A DNA stretch of 64,000 nt. Source: a bacterium. Lineage in GTDB: Bacteria > Electryoneota > Electryoneia > Electryoneales > Electryoneaceae. A program made the translations under genes and the position numbers. The notes below the pieces were generated by a model that was given only the letters and a program-made list of their open reading frames with translations, was not told the DNA's origin and did no database searches. This document shows positions 1 through 8,818 of this stretch, in pieces. The DNA lies in contig JAHLLB010000025.1 in the NCBI GenBank assembly GCA_020444425.1, forward strand, positions 1 to 64,000. The letters run 5' to 3'. Positions within the stretch are counted from its first letter, which is position 1; the number at the start of each line of letters is the position of its first letter.

Positions 1-189
1 TGACTACCACCCCAGCCGTACATGCCCCAGACATTTATGTCTGGGATCATCCGCGCGTTCCAGTGACTACCACCCCAGCCGTACATGCCCACGGCATTCA
101 TGTTGTGGATCACCCACACGTTCCAGTGACTACCACCCCAGCCGTACATGCCCCAGACATTTATGTCTGGGATCATCCGCGTGCTCAAG
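1..189. repeat. Three tandem copies of a 63-bp hairpin-bearing unit
   Basis: Units lie at 1-63, 64-126 and 127-189. Copies 1 and 3 are almost identical; copy 2 differs in its right half. Each unit holds a hairpin with 9-nt arms and a 2-nt loop (26-45, 89-108, 152-171), for example CCCAGACAT against ATGTCTGGG. In copy 2 the arms CCACGGCAT and ATGTTGTGG pair fully only with two G-U pairs. The array may continue beyond the left edge. Because 63 is a multiple of three, the array stays open in the frame of the next gene. The hairpins belong to the same family as those near 18.2-18.4 kb and 63.7-63.8 kb. Confidence 0.9.
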
Positions 190-203
190 TGACCACCGTC
201 GCA

Positions 204-755
204 ATGCTGTTGATCACCTTGCTTATGTTCGCCGCCACGCTATTCACTCCGGTGACAACCTTCGCCCAGGGACGAGAGGGCGACCTGTACTCGTTCGTCC
301 GGTCGTACCTGCAGGATGACGGCTGGAATCCGCAGCCGGTGCCGGACATGAACGCCATCGAGACCGGGTTTCAGGGCGACAACGGAACGTTGTTCTGCCG
401 CGCGTTCATGCTGGAGGAGAAGCGTCAGATCGTGTTCTATTCGGTGTTGCCGAACAAGACACCGCTGCACCGCCGGGTGAAGACGATGGAGTTCGTCACC
501 CGCGCCAACTTCGGCCTCGGCATCGGCAATTTCGAGATGGATCTTAACGATGGGGAAATACGGTTCAAAACCAGCATCGACGTTGAGGGCGGCGAGATCA
601 CCCCAACGCAGCTGGAGACGCTGATTTATATCAATGTGCTGACGATGGATCGTTATCTTCCTGGATTGAACGCGGTGATGTTCGGCGAGCTGGACCCGCT
701 GGACGCGCTGCAGGAAGTGCAGGACGAACTGGAGGCCGGTAGTTCCGGTGGCTGA
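204..755 (+). CDS. Exported YbjN-domain protein
   Basis: 183 aa from the ATG at 204, which opens a clear signal peptide (hydrophobic residues 1-20, cleavage near TFAQ). The mature part resembles the YbjN family (putative sensory transduction regulator fold). The stretch with DGEIRFKTSIDVEG, followed by TMDRYLPG near the C-terminus, is typical of that family. No enzyme activity is known for it. The frame is open further upstream through the 63-bp repeats, with a GTG at 63, but translating the repeats would bury the signal peptide, so the start at 204 is preferred. It overlaps the next gene by 8 nt, so the two are probably co-transcribed. The periplasmic location is inferred from the signal peptide. 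Confidence 0.75.
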   Translation: MLLITLLMFAATLFTPVTTFAQGREGDLYSFVRSYLQDDGWNPQPVPDMNAIETGFQGDNGTLFCRAFMLEEKRQIVFYSVLPNKTPLHRRVKTMEFVTRANFGLGIGNFEMDLNDGEIRFKTSIDVEGGEITPTQLETLIYINVLTMDRYLPGLNAVMFGELDPLDALQEVQDELEAGSSGG

Positions 756-1374
756 CGAAAACCCTCCTGATCAATACCTCACGCTCGCCCGTCCCGGCGA
801 AGCTCAGCTGAAGGAAAAGGGCAGCCAGTTCCTGGCGTACGCCTATCCCATCCGTGACGCCGAACAGGCCGAGCAGTTGCTCGCCGACCTGTGGAAGCAG
901 TATCACGACGCGACGCACATCGGCTGGGCACGACGCCTCGCTCCACCTCCACGTGGAGAAGAGAAGTGGTCCGACGACGGTGAGCCGAACGGTTCCACCG
1001 GCCCGCCGATCCTGAACGCGATCAAGGGCGAGGATTTGTGGGGTGTATTTGTTGCGGTGGTACGGTATTACGGCGGCACGAAACTCGGTGTCGGCGGACT
1101 GGTGCGTGCGTACGGCGGCGCTGCGGCGGAAGCCCTCGCGTTGACGAAAAAGCAGACCATCATCCGCACAAAAACGCTGCGTGTCAGCATCCCGCATGAC
1201 CGAGCCGGCGCGATCTACGCCCTCTGTGACCGGATGGAAATCCGTATCGATACTCCGGGCTACACCGAAACGGGTCTGCTTCTGCCGTTGATTGTCCCGC
1301 TGTCGCGCGTGGACGATGTCGCGGCGGCGGTGGTGGATGTCTCCGCCGGACGCGCTGAGGTTTCCCGCGGATGA
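748..1374 (+). CDS. IMPACT family protein (YigZ-like)
   Basis: 208 aa starting at a GTG that overlaps the previous gene. The N-terminal half carries the UPF0029/IMPACT signature: an SDDGEPNGSTGPPIL segment (about residues 74-88) and VVRYYGGTKLGVGGLVRAY (about 102-120). The C-terminal half matches the smaller ferredoxin-like domain seen in bacterial YigZ. Bacterial members are soluble and of uncertain role; the eukaryotic homologue acts on translation control by GCN2, but that should not be carried over here. Its stop overlaps the start of the next gene (ATGA), indicating translational coupling in a three-gene operon. Confidence 0.85.
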   Translation: MADENPPDQYLTLARPGEAQLKEKGSQFLAYAYPIRDAEQAEQLLADLWKQYHDATHIGWARRLAPPPRGEEKWSDDGEPNGSTGPPILNAIKGEDLWGVFVAVVRYYGGTKLGVGGLVRAYGGAAAEALALTKKQTIIRTKTLRVSIPHDRAGAIYALCDRMEIRIDTPGYTETGLLLPLIVPLSRVDDVAAAVVDVSAGRAEVSRG

Positions 1375-2624
1375 GCGAAGAAATCCTCATCGTGATCGCG
1401 TTGGTGTTGAGCGCGTTTTTCTCCGGCACCGAGACCGCGTACACCGTCTCCGGCCGGCTCGCGATGGAAGTGTACAAACGGCACAACCGTCCCGGCGCGA
1501 AAGTCGCCAGCCGTTTGTACGCCAACCCCACCCTGCTGTTCAACACGACCCTGGTCGGCAACAACCTTGTCGGGGTACTGTACGCTTCTGTTACGGCGGT
1601 CTGGCTCGACCGGATCGGTGTACCGGTGGAGTGGATTTTCGTCATCAGCCCGACCATCGTGCTCATCTTCGGCGAAATTCTGCCGAAGACATTCGCACGT
1701 GAGACGGCGGAACGCTGGGCGTTGCGTGCCGGCGGGCCGCTGTGGATCTCGCGGATTCTGTTTGCCCCGTTGATTCTGATTACCCGCGCGTCGAGTTCAT
1801 TGTTGCTGCGCGCGTTCGGGATGAGGGACGAGAACCGCGACTTCAGCACCATCAGCCTCGGCGACCTGACCGGTGTCTGGGGTCAGTTGCACACCGAGGG
1901 CTCGCTGGACGCCGAAGAGAAAGAGCTGCTCGATCACGCGGTGGCGTTGCGTGACGTGAAAATGCGCGAGATCATGACGCCTCGCGCGGACGTTGTCGCG
2001 TTACCGGTCGAAGCCACGATTGAAGAGGCGGAACACTTGGTCAGCCAGCGCGGCTACACTCGCATTCCGGTATTTGAAGGCAATATCGACAACGTGGTCG
2101 GTGTGCTGCTCGCGCAGGAATTGCTTGGTGAACCCGAAACCCTGCAATCGATTCTGCGGGAGCCGAAAGTGGTGCCGGAACAGGCCTACGCCAACCGGTT
2201 CCTGCACGAATTCCGGCGTGGCGAAGTCGGGCTCGCGATTGTGATTGACGAACATGGCGGAACGGCCGGCGTGGTCACGCTGGAGGATTTCCTCGAACGG
2301 CTGGTGGGTGCCATCGAGGACGAGCACGATCCGCAGGCGATGTCCGGCCGCAAGGTGAGCAACGATAGCTGGCTGGTGTCCGGGCGGGCGTCACTGGAAC
2401 TGTTGCGTGACAAGTGGGGCATCAAGCTGCCGGATGGCGATTATGAAACTGTCGCCGGTTGGTTGCTGGACGAACTGGACCGGATTCCCGACCCAGGTGA
2501 GTTTGTCGATGTGGGACGCTGGCGGGTGCGTGTGGTCGCGACCGACCCGCGTCGCATCAAGCGGGTGCTGATCCGGAAGATGCAGACCCGTAGCGCGAAA
2601 CCCAGGATCTCCGACCGGAAGTAG
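1371..2624 (+). CDS. CNNM/CorC-type membrane protein with CBS pair
   Basis: 417 aa. The N-terminal half is a DUF21 (CNNM) membrane domain with hydrophobic segments at about residues 3-23, 60-80, 88-108 and 120-140, and the family-typical GEILPK motif in the third. Two CBS domains follow (about 190-310; MTPRADVVALP and YTRIPVFEG are characteristic), then a C-terminal CorC/HlyC domain (about 325-405). Relatives are linked to Mg or Co efflux, and in Bacteroidota GldE is a paralogue near gliding genes; the annotation 'hemolysin' is historical. The start codon overlaps the preceding stop by 4 nt. No gliding genes are adjacent, so a divalent-cation transport role is the safer guess. Confidence 0.85.
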   Translation: MSEEILIVIALVLSAFFSGTETAYTVSGRLAMEVYKRHNRPGAKVASRLYANPTLLFNTTLVGNNLVGVLYASVTAVWLDRIGVPVEWIFVISPTIVLIFGEILPKTFARETAERWALRAGGPLWISRILFAPLILITRASSSLLLRAFGMRDENRDFSTISLGDLTGVWGQLHTEGSLDAEEKELLDHAVALRDVKMREIMTPRADVVALPVEATIEEAEHLVSQRGYTRIPVFEGNIDNVVGVLLAQELLGEPETLQSILREPKVVPEQAYANRFLHEFRRGEVGLAIVIDEHGGTAGVVTLEDFLERLVGAIEDEHDPQAMSGRKVSNDSWLVSGRASLELLRDKWGIKLPDGDYETVAGWLLDELDRIPDPGEFVDVGRWRVRVVATDPRRIKRVLIRKMQTRSAKPRISDRK

Positions 2625-2651
2625 TCGATTCGTAGTTTGGACGAGATGTGC

Positions 2652-2674
2652 CCCTGATGGCTTCGCCAGCAGGG
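2652..2674. repeat. REP-like hairpin, CCCTG/CAGGG type
   Basis: Arms CCCTGATGGC (2652-2661) and GCCAGCAGGG (2665-2674) pair around a 3-nt loop, with one internal A-G mismatch. The same hairpin occurs at 18185-18207 and 20518-20540, each time preceded by GTGCC or TGTGCC. It is intergenic, just after the CorC-like gene. Confidence 0.8.
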
Positions 2675-2803
2675 ATTATCAAGACGAGATAGACAACCCG
2701 CGTTGTCAGAGCCAACACGGGCAAGAATACAATTCTCCTTCCGATCATCCGCGTCCGCAGGTTTATTGACACGGGCACATACCTGAGCCCATCCGTTTCT
2801 TCT

Positions 2804-2884
2804 TTTGCTTCTGTTGCTTCTTTTGCTTCCGTTGCTTCTGTTGCGTCTGTTGCTTCCTTTGCTTCTGTTGCTTCTTTCGCTTCA
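2804..2884. repeat. 9-bp tandem repeat, nine units
   Basis: Nine consecutive units of consensus (G/T)TTGCTTC(T/C) fill 81 bp without interruption. The last unit contains the stop codon of the minus-strand SPOR gene (complement of 2882-2884). Read on that gene's coding strand, the array is a purine-rich run of AGAAGCAAC-like units directly 3' of the stop. Related arrays lie at 9053-9106 and 63691-63717. Confidence 0.9.
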
Positions 2885-3511
2885 GTCAATCATCACCAAC
2901 CGGTACCCGGCGCCGGACGACCCGAACACCCGATCCGCAAACTCTTTCGCTTCGTCTTCTTTCGCGAACCGTCCCACCCGAACCGCGTACAGCGTCTTTC
3001 CGATCGCGGGGATTTCGTCTACCTGGACCGTGTACCCGAGGTCACGTTGTTGTCCGGCGAGACGGTCGGCGTTTCGGCGGCTGGAGAACGCCCCGATCTG
3101 CACCGACCATGCGCGATCGGTCGGTTTCTCCGGCAACCCGTTGTGGAACAGGTTGACCGATTCGAGACCGTGTTCGTGCAACCACGTCGCGGCGTCACGG
3201 ACAAGCGCAGGTTCGTTGATCAGCGACGCGTACCCGTACAACCGTTGCCACGCAATCGCCTGCAACGGTATCGGCAGTTCCGCCTCGCGTGTGATCCGTT
3301 TGTAGACCGGGATCGCGTCGTGCACGTTGTCAGTCGCCAGCGCCGCCGCAAGCTTGCCTTCGGGTGAGCCCTGCATGCGTTCGGCGACGATTCGCAACGA
3401 ATCAATGTCGCCGTTGAAGGTGTATCGCACCAGCGGATGTTCCGCATGAACGGCAGGCGCGAGCAGAAGCAGCATCATGCTGATCACAGTTGGGTAGAAT
3501 TTCATCTTCAT
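2882..3511 (-). CDS. Exported SPOR-domain protein
   Basis: 209 aa from the ATG at 3511, which opens a short basic N-terminus and a hydrophobic core ending VHA-E (signal peptide). A helical middle region follows. Residues about 130-205 form a SPOR domain: WSVQIGAFSSRRNADRLAG opens it, and YAVRVGRFAKEDEAKEFAD is the second half-repeat. SPOR domains bind denuded peptidoglycan glycans at division sites, so an envelope or septal location is likely. The open frame continues upstream to 3640, but those codons read like non-coding sequence and would hide the signal peptide. The gene is convergent with the CorC-like gene, and a 9-bp repeat array abuts its stop codon. Confidence 0.8.
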   Translation of the reverse strand: MKMKFYPTVISMMLLLLAPAVHAEHPLVRYTFNGDIDSLRIVAERMQGSPEGKLAAALATDNVHDAIPVYKRITREAELPIPLQAIAWQRLYGYASLINEPALVRDAATWLHEHGLESVNLFHNGLPEKPTDRAWSVQIGAFSSRRNADRLAGQQRDLGYTVQVDEIPAIGKTLYAVRVGRFAKEDEAKEFADRVFGSSGAGYRLVMID

Positions 3512-3744
3512 GGCCTGAAAATGACACGGGAACCGGTTTTCCGCAAGCGTTGAACGGTCTATGGTTGGTACCCCCCGTTCGCGGGGTTGGTTTCGTTTCG
3601 CGTCGATTTTTGCCAACGCCGCCAATAATAGACAGTTCACGCACTGAAACCCGGCGCGAATTCGAGAGGATGCACGGTCTCTCCGGCCAGATTTTTGTGC
3701 ATCAAAACGGCGGAATGCGTGGCGCGGTTAAGTCCCAGTCCGTA

Positions 3745-3761
3745 GGTTATCGTGGATAACC
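3745..3761. promoter_or_regulatory. Perfect inverted repeat between divergent genes
   Basis: GGTTATC and GATAACC flank a 3-nt centre. It lies 54 bp before the start of the first subtilase and is followed by a short T-run (3771-3776). It could be an operator or a weak terminator; nothing decides between them. Confidence 0.35.
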
Positions 3762-3814
3762 AAAACGGGGTTTTTTCAGCATTCTTTGAACGGCCACGGA
3801 AAGGGAGATTGACG

Positions 3815-5992
3815 ATGAAACACTTCGTTCTTTGTCTGACTCTGGGCTGCTTGCTGGTGGCGGGCGCTGTGCAAGCCGCGCCATCCTTGCTTGGCGACAA
3901 GCTGATGACGGAAATGCAGCAGGCGGACGCGGATGAATTGATCCATGTCCTGGTGCTGATGAGTCCGGAACCGGACGGCCAGGCGATGATGAACTACGTG
4001 CAGGGCGTGCGTGCCAGCGACCGCGCCACCCTGGTCTGGGATGCGTTGAAGACCCAGGCAGATGTCGCCCAGTCGGACATGCTCGACATGCTTTACGATT
4101 ACGAGCAGGACGGTTCGGCGGAACACATCCGGCAGCTGGTGATGGGCAACTCGGTGGACGCGTGGGTGAAGCCGCATGTGATTCGCGCGATCACCCGTCA
4201 GCACAGCGTGCGCAAGGTCGTGTTGCTGGAAGAGCAGCAGGTGATTCCGCGCCAGGAAGAGCGTCCAGCCAGCGGCCAGCTCGAGGAAATCGACTGGGGC
4301 GTGCTGCAGATTGACGCTCCGGATGTCTGGGACATGGGCTACACCGGCGAGGGTGTGGTCGTCGGCGTGATGGACACCGGTTGCAACTGGAACCACCTCG
4401 ACCTCGTGACGCACATGTGGGACGGCGGCGCGACCTATCCGAACCACGGGTATGACTTCTCGAACAACGACGACAACCCGATGGACGGACACGGTCACGG
4501 CACGCACGTCAGCGGCACGGTTGCCAGCGACGGCTCGGCCGGTTCGCAGTGCGGCGTCGCGCCGAACGCGCAGATCATGGCGCTGAAGGTGTTGAGCGAC
4601 GGTGGTTCGGGTTCGTACGCGAATGTGTGGGCTGCGCTCGACTTCGCGCTGGCCAATGGCGCGGACGTCGTCACCATGAGTGCCGGCTGGCACAGTGTGG
4701 ACGCAACCTCGCGCTCGACCTTCCGTGAACATTACGTGCTGCTCAACGCGGCGAACATCGTATCGACCAACTCCGCCGGTAACGACGGCGGCAACATGAG
4801 CTGGTACCCGATTCCGGACAACATCAAGACTCCGGCCAGTGTCCCGCCGCCGTGGATCAACCCGGAGACCCCGGGTACGGGTGAAGCTGCCGGGCAGATC
4901 ACCGTCGGCTCGACCGACACCAACGACGGCCTGTCGTATTTCTCCAGCCGTGGTCCGGTCACCTGGGAGAACGAAAGCCCGTGGTTTGACTGGGTGTACG
5001 CCAACGGTTCGCAGGATGGGTTGATGAAGCCGGATGTGTCCGCGCCGGGTGAAGATATCAAGTCCTGCGATTACAACAACACCAGCGGCTACACGTTGAA
5101 GTCGGGAACGTCCATGGCGACCCCGCACGTCGCTGGTCTCTGCGCGCTGTTGAAGAGCATCAGCATCGACCTTTCGCCGGCAGAGATCAACGAAATTCTT
5201 GAGACGACGGCGATTGACATGCTCGACCCGGGCAAGGACAATGATTCCGGTGCCGGCCGTGTCGACGCGGTCGCTGCGGCTCAGATGGCGGAATCGTTCC
5301 TCACGGACATCCAGGTTCACCTGGTCCCGGCCTACGATCCGCCGTACATCATTCCGGGTAGCGGTGGCACGCTGTACTTCGCGGCGAACATCGGCAACAA
5401 CTACACGACCACGACGCCCGGCCAGATTCGGACCCTCGTGATTCTGCCGAACGGCAATGAGTATCCGCTGGACACCTACAACGTGAACTTCCAGCCGGGA
5501 GTGGACATCAACGCGCCGAACGCGTCGCAGTTTGTCCCGGGCATGGCACCGACCGGTATTTATTCGTACGTCGCCCGCGCGGGCACGACGCCGTGGACGC
5601 TGGTGGACGAAGACAGCTTCGAATTCCGCAAGTTCAACTTCAGCGCCGAGTCGCTCGACAACGAGTGGACCCGCAGCGACTGGTTCGAGGTGGCGGCGGA
5701 TGATGCGGATATCGTGAACATTCCAGGCGAATACAGCCTCGGTGTTGCCTACCCGAACCCGTTCAACCCGACCACCACGGTCGCGGTGAACCTGCCGGAA
5801 ACGGTGGAGCTGACGGTTCACGTGTACAACGTCACCGGCCAGATTGTCGCGACGCTGGCGAACGGTTCGCTGAACGCCGGTCAGCACCAGCTCGTGTTTG
5901 ACGGGGCGAACCTGTCCAGTGGCCTGTACTTCATTCATGCGTCCGTGCCGGGTCAGCTCGACGCAATCCAGAAAGTGACGTTGATGAAGTGA
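3815..5992 (+). CDS. T9SS-secreted S8 subtilisin-like protease
   Basis: 725 aa from the ATG at 3815, preceded by AAGGGAGA. A signal peptide (1-22) is followed by a long propeptide-like region to about 165. The S8 catalytic domain follows, with Asp187 (VMDTG), His228 (in HGTHVSG), oxyanion Asn323 (SAGND) and Ser433 (SGTSMATPH), so the triad is complete. An Ig-like module of about 105 residues (nt 5309-5640) precedes a T9SS type A sorting domain that begins YPNPFNPTTT and ends in Lys. It should be secreted across the outer membrane and its sorting domain removed or anchored. A paralogue of the same architecture follows at 6476. A GGGACACGC hairpin with a T-run lies downstream. Confidence 0.92.
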   Translation: MKHFVLCLTLGCLLVAGAVQAAPSLLGDKLMTEMQQADADELIHVLVLMSPEPDGQAMMNYVQGVRASDRATLVWDALKTQADVAQSDMLDMLYDYEQDGSAEHIRQLVMGNSVDAWVKPHVIRAITRQHSVRKVVLLEEQQVIPRQEERPASGQLEEIDWGVLQIDAPDVWDMGYTGEGVVVGVMDTGCNWNHLDLVTHMWDGGATYPNHGYDFSNNDDNPMDGHGHGTHVSGTVASDGSAGSQCGVAPNAQIMALKVLSDGGSGSYANVWAALDFALANGADVVTMSAGWHSVDATSRSTFREHYVLLNAANIVSTNSAGNDGGNMSWYPIPDNIKTPASVPPPWINPETPGTGEAAGQITVGSTDTNDGLSYFSSRGPVTWENESPWFDWVYANGSQDGLMKPDVSAPGEDIKSCDYNNTSGYTLKSGTSMATPHVAGLCALLKSISIDLSPAEINEILETTAIDMLDPGKDNDSGAGRVDAVAAAQMAESFLTDIQVHLVPAYDPPYIIPGSGGTLYFAANIGNNYTTTTPGQIRTLVILPNGNEYPLDTYNVNFQPGVDINAPNASQFVPGMAPTGIYSYVARAGTTPWTLVDEDSFEFRKFNFSAESLDNEWTRSDWFEVAADDADIVNIPGEYSLGVAYPNPFNPTTTVAVNLPETVELTVHVYNVTGQIVATLANGSLNAGQHQLVFDGANLSSGLYFIHASVPGQLDAIQKVTLMK

Positions 5993-6055
5993 GTTCGTGG
6001 CTCGTCGTTTGTCCCTCGAACATCGAGGACGGCTGACAGAATTTGAGATTACCAA

Positions 6056-6086
6056 GGGACACGCTTATTGGCGTGTCCCCGTTTTT
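6056..6086 (+). terminator. Rho-independent terminator after first subtilase
   Basis: Stem GGGACACGC / GCGTGTCCC (9 bp, loop TTATTG), followed by CGTTTTTG. It lies 64 bp after the stop at 5992. Confidence 0.8.
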
Positions 6087-6141
6087 GTCTGCCCTCTGGC
6101 AGTTGTGGCGGCGTTCAGAGGATTCGATTCGGGTGGGCGAT

Positions 6142-6279
6142 GCGTCATTCCGAACGGAACGAAGAGAAGTGAGGAAGAGCCCGCTTCGCATCGGGTACGG
6201 CAAGCCTGTCTGGTTTTCGCAAATCGTTGCTAATCTGGATCTTCCTCAGCCGCAAACGGACACGGCTGAGGAATGACGC
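6142..6279. repeat. 138-bp dispersed palindrome-ended element, copy 1
   Basis: It starts GCGTCATTC and ends GAATGACGC, so its ends are inverted repeats. The left part (CGAACGGAACGAAGAGAAGTGAGG, about 6151-6174) is identical in the copies at 8819-8956 and 43325-43463. The centre diverges, and a GGATCTTC block recurs before the right end. Internally CCTCAGCCG pairs with CGGCTGAGG. There is no open frame; it looks like a non-autonomous repeat. Confidence 0.85.
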
Positions 6280-6475
6280 GTTTGCCATCCTCCAGTGTGT
6301 CCCCGTTTTTGTCTCAACTGATTGATAACACAAGAGATATCTCGCCTCTCCTGATTTACTCGCAATTGATTTTCATTCCTGAAATCGTGGTTCAAGGATG
6401 ACCACGTTCGTAATTTTTAACGTTGACATAAAATCGGCAGGACAACGCCTTTCAAGAGCAAAGGAGGTAATCACG

Positions 6476-8656
6476 ATGAACCGTCTATCAGGGGTCTTGT
6501 TGCTCAGCCTGCTGCTGGCAGGTTTAGCAACCGCGACACCGTCCCTGTTCAATGATGACATGGATGCGGCACTGCGGCAGGCGGACGCGGACGACTATGT
6601 CTACACGCTCGTGTTTTTCAGTCCGGAACCGGACGGGCAGGACATGGCGAATTACGTGCAGGACGTTCCGCTCGAGGATCGCGCCGAAATGGTCTGGTCG
6701 CGTCTCAGCGCACAGGCCGAGGACGCGCAGGCCGATGTCCTGGACTTGCTCTATGCCCGCGAGCAGACCGGCGATGCGCACACAATTCAGCCACTGGTAC
6801 TTGTAAACGCCGTCTATTGCTGGGCGAAACCGTCCGTGGTACGCGAAATTGCGACCCGGCAGAATGTGCGTAAAATCATCCATCTGGAGGAGGAACAGGT
6901 TCTGCCACCAGCGGATACCGAACCCGCCGGGAACCAACTCGATGAGATCGTCTGGGGTGTCGAACGGATCGGCGCGCCTGATGTGTGGGACATGGGCTAC
7001 ACCGGCGAGGGCGTGGTCGTTTGCGTGCTCGACACCGGCTTGCGCTACACCCACTGGGACGTGGAAGATCATCTCTGGGACGGCGGCCCCGACTATCCGA
7101 ACCACGGCTGGGATTTTTACAACGTTGACGACGATCCGGTTGACGACAACGGGCACGGCAGCCGCGTCGCGGGGATCGTCGCCAGTGACGGCAGCGCCGG
7201 GTCGCAGTGTGGTGTCGCGCCGGACGCGACCCTGATGCCGGTGAAGATTATCAGTGGCGGAGGCGCCAGCAGCTACAACCTCGCCTGGGCCGGGCTGGAC
7301 TGGGCACTGGTGCAGGGCACGGATGTTGTGATCCTGACCATCAACTGGCACGATGTCGACGAGACATCCCGGCGGGCGTTCCGGGATGCGTACGACCAGC
7401 TCGCCGCAGCCGGTATCATTTCGGTCAATGCCGCCGGTGGCGACGGTGACAACCCGGGCACCTACCCGCCGCCGGACAACATCGGGACACCGGGTTCGGT
7501 CCCGCCGCCGTGGCTGCATCCGGACCAGGCTGCGACCGGGTCAACCAGCGGCGCGATGACCAGTGGCGCGACGGACAACGCGGACGTTGTCACCTACATC
7601 TCCGGGCGTGGACCGTGTTCGTGGGAAAATGTTTTTCCGTACGAAGATTTCCCGTTCAACGGCGGCGCAGACCCCGGCCTGATCAAGCCGGATGTCGCGG
7701 CACCGGGGATCAACATCAAGTCGATTGACATCGATTTCGACACCGATTATTCCACCATGTCCGGTACTTCCGCTGCGACGGCGCATGTCGCCGGCGTGTG
7801 CGCGCTGCTGCTGAGCATCAACCCGGATCTGACGATTGCGGAGATTGATTCGTTGATCGAAACCACCGCGCTGGATCTTGGCGATCCGGGCAAGGATAAC
7901 GCGTACGGCGCCGGCCGTGTCGACGCGTACGCCGCCGCGCAAGCGGCAGGAACTCCGCAGCCGCCGCTTCAGATCGTGCTGACACCCTCTGAGGATCCGT
8001 ACATCATCCCGGCAACTGGCGGCACGCTGGTGTTTGACGCCGAGATCCTGAATGACTTCGACGAGCCGACACTTGGCCAGGTCAAGACGCAGGCGCGTCT
8101 GCCGAACGGCAACATGTATCCGTTGAACACGTACAATTTGACCTTCCTGCCGCACGCGTACCGGCTGTTCAGCGACGTGACGCAGGATATTCCGGCAATG
8201 GCTCCTGCTGGCGACTACCTGTTCATCGTGCGCGGTGGGCTGCGGCCATGGGTTCCGCTCGCGTTCGATTCGTTTGCGTTCAGCAAAGAAGCGGCGGTCG
8301 CGAACGGGGACAAGGACTGGTCCAGCAGCGGCTGGAACCTGGAACCAGCTGATACCGCGACGCTGGACAACGAGTCCGCCGTCCAGCAACCGGCCGAGTT
8401 CGCGCTGAGCGCGGCGTACCCGAACCCGTTCAACCCGGCGACGACATTGACGTTGACCGTGCCCGTCGCGGGACAGGTGCGGGTCGCGGTCTACGATCTG
8501 ACCGGCCGTGAAGTGACGAAGCTGGCCGGTGGAGAGATGTCCGCAGGCGCGCACATGTTGACCTTTGACGGTTCCGCGCACGCGAGCGGCGTGTATTTCG
8601 TTCGCGCCGAGCTGGCGGGCCAGACGGCGACGCAGAAAGTGTTGCTGCTGAAGTAA
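6476..8656 (+). CDS. T9SS subtilase paralogue lacking the oxyanion Asn
   Basis: 726 aa from the ATG at 6476 with a strong AAGGAGGT site. The architecture matches the preceding protease: signal peptide, propeptide, S8 domain, a module of about 105 residues (nt 7967-8295) and a T9SS sorting domain (AAYPNPFNPATT). Triad residues are present at Asp186, His227 and Ser432, each offset by one from the paralogue. The oxyanion position is Gly322 (AAGGDGD), where the paralogue has Asn323 (SAGNDGG). The motifs around His and Ser are also relaxed: HGSRVAG for HGTHVSG, and GTSAATAH for GTSMATPH. The protein may be poorly active or a pseudoprotease. It probably arose by tandem duplication. A terminator hairpin follows. 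Confidence 0.9.
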   Translation: MNRLSGVLLLSLLLAGLATATPSLFNDDMDAALRQADADDYVYTLVFFSPEPDGQDMANYVQDVPLEDRAEMVWSRLSAQAEDAQADVLDLLYAREQTGDAHTIQPLVLVNAVYCWAKPSVVREIATRQNVRKIIHLEEEQVLPPADTEPAGNQLDEIVWGVERIGAPDVWDMGYTGEGVVVCVLDTGLRYTHWDVEDHLWDGGPDYPNHGWDFYNVDDDPVDDNGHGSRVAGIVASDGSAGSQCGVAPDATLMPVKIISGGGASSYNLAWAGLDWALVQGTDVVILTINWHDVDETSRRAFRDAYDQLAAAGIISVNAAGGDGDNPGTYPPPDNIGTPGSVPPPWLHPDQAATGSTSGAMTSGATDNADVVTYISGRGPCSWENVFPYEDFPFNGGADPGLIKPDVAAPGINIKSIDIDFDTDYSTMSGTSAATAHVAGVCALLLSINPDLTIAEIDSLIETTALDLGDPGKDNAYGAGRVDAYAAAQAAGTPQPPLQIVLTPSEDPYIIPATGGTLVFDAEILNDFDEPTLGQVKTQARLPNGNMYPLNTYNLTFLPHAYRLFSDVTQDIPAMAPAGDYLFIVRGGLRPWVPLAFDSFAFSKEAAVANGDKDWSSSGWNLEPADTATLDNESAVQQPAEFALSAAYPNPFNPATTLTLTVPVAGQVRVAVYDLTGREVTKLAGGEMSAGAHMLTFDGSAHASGVYFVRAELAGQTATQKVLLLK

Positions 8657-8725
8657 ACCGGTCGCTCGTCTCTGGTCCTTCGTCTCTCGAATGACTGAAA
8701 CGAAGCCTGTACATTGAGTTTCCTC

Positions 8726-8764
8726 GGGGACACGTTGTTGCCAGTGTGTCCCCGTTTTCTTTTT
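8726..8764 (+). terminator. Rho-independent terminator after second subtilase
   Basis: Stem GGGGACAC (8726-8733) / GTGTCCCC (8746-8753), followed by GTTTTCTTTTT. The stem sequence nearly repeats that of the terminator after the first subtilase, which fits duplication of gene plus terminator. Confidence 0.8.
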
Positions 8765-8818
8765 ACACTCTGGCAACTGTGACGGGGTTCTGGGTGCTAG
8801 AGATCCCGGGTGGGCGAT

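Noticed and set aside
1..189. Possible CRISPR array
   Set aside because: Units are directly adjacent and nearly identical throughout; there are no unique spacers and no cas genes.
3776..6055. A 759-codon open frame on the minus strand across the first subtilase gene
   Set aside because: Antisense shadow of a GC-rich gene; the plus strand has a complete protease with signal peptide, triad and sorting domain, and the minus frame reads as Arg/Val/His-rich nonsense.
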